From Falcatimonas sp. MSJ-15 (GTDB lineage: Bacteria > Bacillota > Clostridia > Lachnospirales > Lachnospiraceae), in NCBI RefSeq assembly GCF_018918265.1, contig NZ_JAHLQC010000008.1:1-64000 (forward strand): DNA of 64,000 nucleotides, written 5' to 3'. This document shows positions 59,424-64,000 of this stretch, piece after piece. Under the pieces are notes generated by a model. It was not told the origin of the DNA, did not search any database, and was given only the letters and a program-made list of their open reading frames with translations. The number at the start of each line of letters is the position of its first letter. Within the stretch, counting starts at the first letter, position 1. A program made the position numbers and the translations under genes.

Positions 59424-60977
59424 ATGAGTATTCTAAATGTAGTAAATTTGAGTCATGGTTTTGGCGACAGAGCCATATTTAATAATGTATCATTCAGACT
59501 TTTAAAAGGAGAACATATCGGACTTGTTGGAGCGAATGGTGAAGGTAAATCAACTTTTATGAATATAGTAACCGGCAAACTTATGCCTGATGATGGCAAA
59601 GTTGAATGGTCAAAGAATGTAAGAGTTGGTTACCTTGATCAGCATTCTGTTCTTACAGAAGGTATGACTATAAGAGATGTATTAAAGTCAGCTTTTTCAT
59701 ATCTTTTTGATATGGAAGAGAGAATGAATAGTATATGTGACAGCATGGGTGAAGCATCACCTGAGGAACTTGAGACAATGATGGATGAACTTGCAGTTAT
59801 CCAGGATACACTTACTTTACATGATTTTTATATCATAGATTCTAAAGTCGAAGAGATTGGACGTGCACTTGGTCTTACAGATATCGGTCTTGATGCTGAT
59901 GTTACAAAGTTAAGTGGAGGACAGCGAACTAAAGTTCTTCTAGGCAAACTTCTCTTAGAAAAACCTGACATTCTACTGCTTGACGAGCCGACTAACTATC
60001 TTGATGTTAATCATATTGAATGGCTAAAAAGATATCTTCAGGAGTATGATAATGCATTTATACTTATCTCACATGATATTCCTTTCTTAAACAGTGTAGT
60101 GAATATAATCTATCATATGGAAAATCAGGAGTTAAACAGATATGTAGGCGATTATAATAAGTTCCTTGAAGTTCATGAAGCTAAAAAGGCACAGCTTGAA
60201 GCAGCTTACAGAAGGCAGCAGCAGGAGATAGAAGAACTTGAAGACTTTGTTGCCCGTAATAAAGCAAGAGTATCTACAAGAAATATGGCAATGTCCAGAC
60301 AGAAAAAACTTGATAAGATGGATAAAATAGAACTTGCAAGAGAGAAACCGAAGCCGGAATTTCGTTTTAAAGAAGCAAGAACATCTGGTAAAGTTATATT
60401 TGAGACAAAAGATCTTGTGATTGGATATACTGAACCATTATCAAAACCACTTAACCTGTCTATGGAACGAGGACAAAAGATTGCGCTTATCGGTGCTAAT
60501 GGTATTGGTAAGACAACACTCTTACGAAGTATTCTTGGACTTAACAAGCCATTGTCAGGTAAAGCTGAGCTTGGTGATTATCTCTATATAGGATATTTTG
60601 AGCAGGAGATTAAGCCTGAGCCTAATACATGTATTGAAGAGATATGGAAGGAATTTCCATCATTCACACAATATGAAGTACGTTCAGCTCTTGCAAAATG
60701 TGGACTTACAACCAAACATATTGAAAGCCAGGTAAGAGTACTAAGTGGTGGTGAACAGGCAAAAGTACGTCTATGTAAACTCATTAATAAAGAGACTAAT
60801 ATTCTATTACTTGATGAACCGACTAATCACCTTGATGTAGATGCAAAAGAGGAATTAAAAGCAGCGTTAAAAGCATATAAAGGAAGTATTCTTCTTATAT
60901 GTCATGAACCTGATTTTTATGAAGATATTGTTACTGATATCTGGGATTGCAGTAAATGGACAACTAAGACTATTTAA
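59424..60977 (+). CDS. ABC-F family ATPase (translation factor)
   Basis: This 517-residue cytosolic protein has two ABC domains and no membrane part. The first domain has GANGEGKS (36-43), LSGGQRTKVLLG and ILLLDEPTNYLD. The ABC-F linker (YRRQQQEIEELEDFVARNKAR, then MAMSRQKKLDKM) follows. The second domain has GANGIGKTT, LSGGEQAKVRLC and ILLLDEPTNHLD. It binds the ribosomal E site to relieve stalled or drug-bound ribosomes. It resembles the YbiT/YkpA subgroup, but I do not assign it firmly. AAGGAG lies before the ATG. Confidence 0.93.
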   Translation: MSILNVVNLSHGFGDRAIFNNVSFRLLKGEHIGLVGANGEGKSTFMNIVTGKLMPDDGKVEWSKNVRVGYLDQHSVLTEGMTIRDVLKSAFSYLFDMEERMNSICDSMGEASPEELETMMDELAVIQDTLTLHDFYIIDSKVEEIGRALGLTDIGLDADVTKLSGGQRTKVLLGKLLLEKPDILLLDEPTNYLDVNHIEWLKRYLQEYDNAFILISHDIPFLNSVVNIIYHMENQELNRYVGDYNKFLEVHEAKKAQLEAAYRRQQQEIEELEDFVARNKARVSTRNMAMSRQKKLDKMDKIELAREKPKPEFRFKEARTSGKVIFETKDLVIGYTEPLSKPLNLSMERGQKIALIGANGIGKTTLLRSILGLNKPLSGKAELGDYLYIGYFEQEIKPEPNTCIEEIWKEFPSFTQYEVRSALAKCGLTTKHIESQVRVLSGGEQAKVRLCKLINKETNILLLDEPTNHLDVDAKEELKAALKAYKGSILLICHEPDFYEDIVTDIWDCSKWTTKTI

Positions 60978-61039
60978 TCCATTTATCGCTTTTTAGATAT
61001 CTATATTGGTTTTGATTATATGAAAGTGGTGTTTGAAAT

Positions 61040-63796
61040 TTGAAGATAAAAAAGAGAAAATTACTCGCTTTTATAATGACACTGGTTGTCGTCTTCAATA
61101 TTATTGCTGTTAATACTACATATACAGGTTATGCTTCTTCATATACCATAGTATATATTACGACAGCAGAAGAACTTATCAGTTTTAGTAAAGAATGTAG
61201 TAATGATGCTTATTCAATAGACAAACTTGTAATTTTAAAAAATGATATTAATCTTTCAGGATATGAATATAGTCCGATACCTGTGTTCTCCGGAATCTTT
61301 GATGGTAATGGATGTACAATCTCCGGACTATCTATTAATTGTTCGGGATCTTTTCAGGGACTTATAAGATATGCGACAAATAAATCTATAATTCGTAATC
61401 TGATTGTAGATGTTACAATTGTTGCAGATGGCAGCGGCTCATATATTGGAGGAATTGCCGGTTCTAACAGTGGTACAATTGTTGGATGTTCTGCGATTGG
61501 AAGTATTGAAGGAATAAATTCATGTGGAGGTATTGTTGGACTTAATAATCTTGATGGTATAATCGTTAATTGTACTAACAAAGCCACAATATCAGCGATT
61601 AATAAGCCTGCCGGTATCGCCGGATTTAATTATGGAAGTATTGGTGGATGTGGTAATGAAGGTTCAATACAGTTCAAAGAAGGCTCTAACTTTGATGCAG
61701 GTGGTATTGCAGCAATCTCAGGAGGACGTATTGTAAATTGTGCTAATACAGGTGAGATTGGTCTTAATGACAGAGGTTACAATGTTGGAGGTATTGTTGG
61801 ACGAGTTAATGGATATATAAGCGAATGTACTAATAATGGTAATGTATCCGGATTAAAAGATATAGGTGGTATTGCTGGTCAGTTCGATCCACGTTTTACC
61901 TATGTTAAGATTCCAACTCTTCTTGATAATGAAGATGCTATAGCACCTAACCAAAATAGCGATGATGACTCTGGCTTTAACGATTCTGATAATAGCGATG
62001 ATGACTCTGGCTTTAACGATTCTGATGATAGCGATGATGACTCTGACTTTAATGATTCAGATAATGAATTGGATACTGAACCGGTCAGAGATTCAGATGA
62101 CGATGATGATTCTGTTCTCAACTATCATCGTGCAGATACAGCTGTATTATCAGCTAATATGAGTAATACACAGAATAGTGACACAGATAGTAGTAATGAC
62201 ATAGATTCAGATAATGACTTAGATAGTGATAGCGATTCAGATAATGACGTAGAATCTGACAATTCAGATAATAGCTCTGATTCATCTTCAGATTCTTCAA
62301 TACTTAAAGATCTTGAAGCTGGACTTGATTCAGAAGCTCCGGATACGATTCCTGAAGCTGTAACTAATTATGGTTTTGATAATACTGACGAAGAACTTTT
62401 GCACCAGATTATCTATTGTATCAATTCAGCTACAGTAACAGGTGATACGAATGTAGGAGGAATTGTTGGTAATATCTCATACGAGATACCAGGTAATAAA
62501 GTGGATGATCCGCCAGACAGTGACTTTGGTACAGAACTTGATAATAGTATAGAGATTGTCGGAAGTATTAATGATGGAGATATTACTTTTACAACTAAGA
62601 ATGCCGGTGGTATTGTCGGACATGCCTCTGCCGGTTCAATTACATATAATATATCAAGATGTACAATAACAGGAAATGAAGGCTCTAATGCCGGTGGTAT
62701 TGCAGGATATAGCAATGTCGAGGTAAGCAAATCACTCTCAGTATGTACAATTACAGCCAAAGCATGTGTCGGCGGTATTGCAGGATATTCAAATGCAATT
62801 ACAGAATGTTATTCACTACCATCAATATCAAAAGATACAGAACAAAAAGGAGCTATAGCCGGCAAAGTCGGAGAATTAATTGATGCATGTTATTTTCTTA
62901 ATGAAGGTATGCAGGCAGTTGATGGAATCGATTATAATCTTAAGACAGTTCCATTAACAATAGAGCAGATGACAGGCTCTTCTATACTTCCGGAAGCATA
63001 TTCTAACTTTGAGGCAGATGACTGGTGTATAGCAGATGGTGAAGGTACTTATATTCCACAGATAACATTTATATCTGATAATGATGCTAATTATATATCA
63101 GATGCACTTAGAAAAAAATCTTTAGAACTTACAGACCTTACTATACATATTAATTTTTATGACGGAGAGACACTTATCAAGACGATTGACTTATCTTATG
63201 GTGACTCAATTACAGACAGTGATATTCCGGATGTTCCATTGCATAGTGGCGAATATGGAGAATGGCCTGAATTTCAAAAAGAGAATATAACTCAAAGTGC
63301 AGACATATATGCAGTATATTCACCATTCCTCTCTTCAATTAACACAGGTGAGAATCCACCGCTTGTAATTGTTGAAGGAACATTTGATAATAATTCAACA
63401 GTGACTCTTGAAGATGTTAATCGAAATGAAGTGCGTTATCAGGCAGATTATATATTCGTTAACGGTTATAATATTGTAATTAATGATGATTCAGGTAATG
63501 AGAACAGTACAATAATGGTTCATTATCGTACTTCGATTGATAATAAGCATTTAAAACTTACAGATGCAAAAGGATATAATATTCCTTATGAACGTGACGG
63601 TGATTATGTAATATTCCAATTATATGAAGACAGAACATTTTCAGTGTTTGAGCTTCAAAAAGATTATACACATATAAAGATATTGCTAGTAGTTGTAATA
63701 GTAATATTTATTATAGCAACTGGAATATTACTAATAAGAAAAATTATCAGAAAGCGTTTGACAAAAAAACAAGACAATAATATAATTATCAAGTAA
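61040..63796 (+). CDS. Large membrane-anchored surface protein with GLUG-like repeats and acidic region
   Basis: This 918-residue protein begins at TTG (61040), with a signal-anchor (KLLAFIMTLVVVFNIIAVNTTYTGYA). A long beta-helix of GLUG-like repeats (IGGIAGSNSGTIVGCSAIGSIEG, then GGIVGLNN and GGIAGFNYGSIGGCGNEGSI) follows. A highly acidic Asp/Ser region (about 300-440) including a 12-residue tandem repeat comes next, then more GLUG-like repeats to about 640 and a beta-rich segment with a bacterial-repeat-like stretch. It ends in a transmembrane helix (ILLVVVIVIFIIATGILLI) with a basic tail. There is no LPxTG, so it is membrane- rather than wall-anchored. GLUG repeats are common in adhesins; the function here is inferred only. 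Confidence 0.88.
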   Translation: MKIKKRKLLAFIMTLVVVFNIIAVNTTYTGYASSYTIVYITTAEELISFSKECSNDAYSIDKLVILKNDINLSGYEYSPIPVFSGIFDGNGCTISGLSINCSGSFQGLIRYATNKSIIRNLIVDVTIVADGSGSYIGGIAGSNSGTIVGCSAIGSIEGINSCGGIVGLNNLDGIIVNCTNKATISAINKPAGIAGFNYGSIGGCGNEGSIQFKEGSNFDAGGIAAISGGRIVNCANTGEIGLNDRGYNVGGIVGRVNGYISECTNNGNVSGLKDIGGIAGQFDPRFTYVKIPTLLDNEDAIAPNQNSDDDSGFNDSDNSDDDSGFNDSDDSDDDSDFNDSDNELDTEPVRDSDDDDDSVLNYHRADTAVLSANMSNTQNSDTDSSNDIDSDNDLDSDSDSDNDVESDNSDNSSDSSSDSSILKDLEAGLDSEAPDTIPEAVTNYGFDNTDEELLHQIIYCINSATVTGDTNVGGIVGNISYEIPGNKVDDPPDSDFGTELDNSIEIVGSINDGDITFTTKNAGGIVGHASAGSITYNISRCTITGNEGSNAGGIAGYSNVEVSKSLSVCTITAKACVGGIAGYSNAITECYSLPSISKDTEQKGAIAGKVGELIDACYFLNEGMQAVDGIDYNLKTVPLTIEQMTGSSILPEAYSNFEADDWCIADGEGTYIPQITFISDNDANYISDALRKKSLELTDLTIHINFYDGETLIKTIDLSYGDSITDSDIPDVPLHSGEYGEWPEFQKENITQSADIYAVYSPFLSSINTGENPPLVIVEGTFDNNSTVTLEDVNRNEVRYQADYIFVNGYNIVINDDSGNENSTIMVHYRTSIDNKHLKLTDAKGYNIPYERDGDYVIFQLYEDRTFSVFELQKDYTHIKILLVVVIVIFIIATGILLIRKIIRKRLTKKQDNNIIIK
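61955..62062 (+). repeat. 36-bp in-frame tandem repeat, three units
   Basis: Three 36-bp units encode NSDDDSGFNDSD-type repeats in the acidic region. The first two are almost identical, indicating recent duplication. Confidence 0.9.
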
Positions 63797-63888
63797 CGCT
63801 GATAAGGGAGTAGTTAGCATTTACTATAATTAGTAATGTAATGAAGTCAACATAATGATGAGATACATCTGGCTTCATTTTAAATAAT

Positions 63889-63952
63889 GAGACTTATCTG
63901 CAGCATGTATTATATCTGCAATTATACATGCTGTAGATGAGTCTCTTTTTTT
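63889..63952 (+). terminator. Strong terminator near the window end
   Basis: A 22-bp nearly perfect stem (63889-63910 / 63924-63945) is followed by seven T. A second hairpin (AATGAAG/CTTCATT, 63839-63880) lies just upstream. Confidence 0.9.
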
Positions 63953-64000
63953 GCACTAACTCCACAATTCGGTATAATCACTAAGTAATTGCGCTATTAT

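Overview
This is a low-GC (roughly one third G+C by eye) chromosomal segment of a Gram-positive anaerobe. It most likely comes from the Lachnospiraceae or a close clostridial relative. The clues are the ylxM-ffh-rpsP-khpA-rimM-trmD order, a sufCBDSU operon without SufA or SufE, GG(A)GG ribosome sites before almost every gene, sortase-type surface proteins, and accessory Rpn-nuclease, TnpB and group II intron debris. Genus was not assigned.

Layout. 1-3.8 kb is an accessory patch: the 3' end of a group II intron, a frameshifted secreted protein, two tandem Rpn-type nuclease genes (the second with an in-frame TGA), fragments of further copies, and an isochorismatase-family gene lodged between Rpn leader and tail remnants. 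3.9-7.6 kb is the SRP/ribosome maturation operon. 7.6-20.4 kb holds single genes: a repeat-bearing winged-helix protein, an AraC regulator, an M3B oligopeptidase, a lipoprotein plus CPBP protease, DUF3737 plus a PatB-type lyase, a transglutaminase-like protein, a Lon-like AAA+ ATPase without protease domain, and O-acetylhomoserine sulfhydrylase. 20.9-26 kb has an LCP cell-wall enzyme, a membrane EAL protein with degenerate GGDEF, and purC. 26.3-32.5 kb has two small overlapping genes, a DUF134 regulator and the SUF Fe-S operon. 32.5-38 kb is rich in intergenic minisatellites and contains a nucleotide-sugar epimerase, a TnpB remnant, an unusual HTH-UDP-sugar dehydrogenase fusion and a coiled-coil protein.

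38.1-44.5 kb looks like one regulatory module. Two paralogous sortase-type surface proteins flank a MerR/GyrI-like regulator. Both surface genes have the same MerR-style promoter: a 19-bp spacer carrying one identical 18-bp palindrome. 44.5-49 kb is a LysR gene followed by a nitrogenase-like operon (NifD-like, NifK-like, NifX-like) with no NifH or NifB in the window. 49.2-56.2 kb has a catalytic-domain-only tyrosine recombinase, a DUF308 protein, a 1196-residue MacB-like ABC transporter and MgtE. 56.3-64 kb has a short-peptide gene, lrgAB, a GntR/FCD-HAD fusion, an ABC-F ATPase and a large membrane-anchored repeat protein.

The most striking item is a pair of about 210-nt structured elements at 54157-54374 (+) and 54549-54755 (-). 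Each starts 10-15 nt after the stop codon of a convergent gene, in that gene's sense orientation. They share near-identical single-stranded segments, while their long paired arms differ in sequence yet stay perfectly complementary, which is the signature of a conserved folded RNA (or DNA) element. I cannot match it to a family I know.
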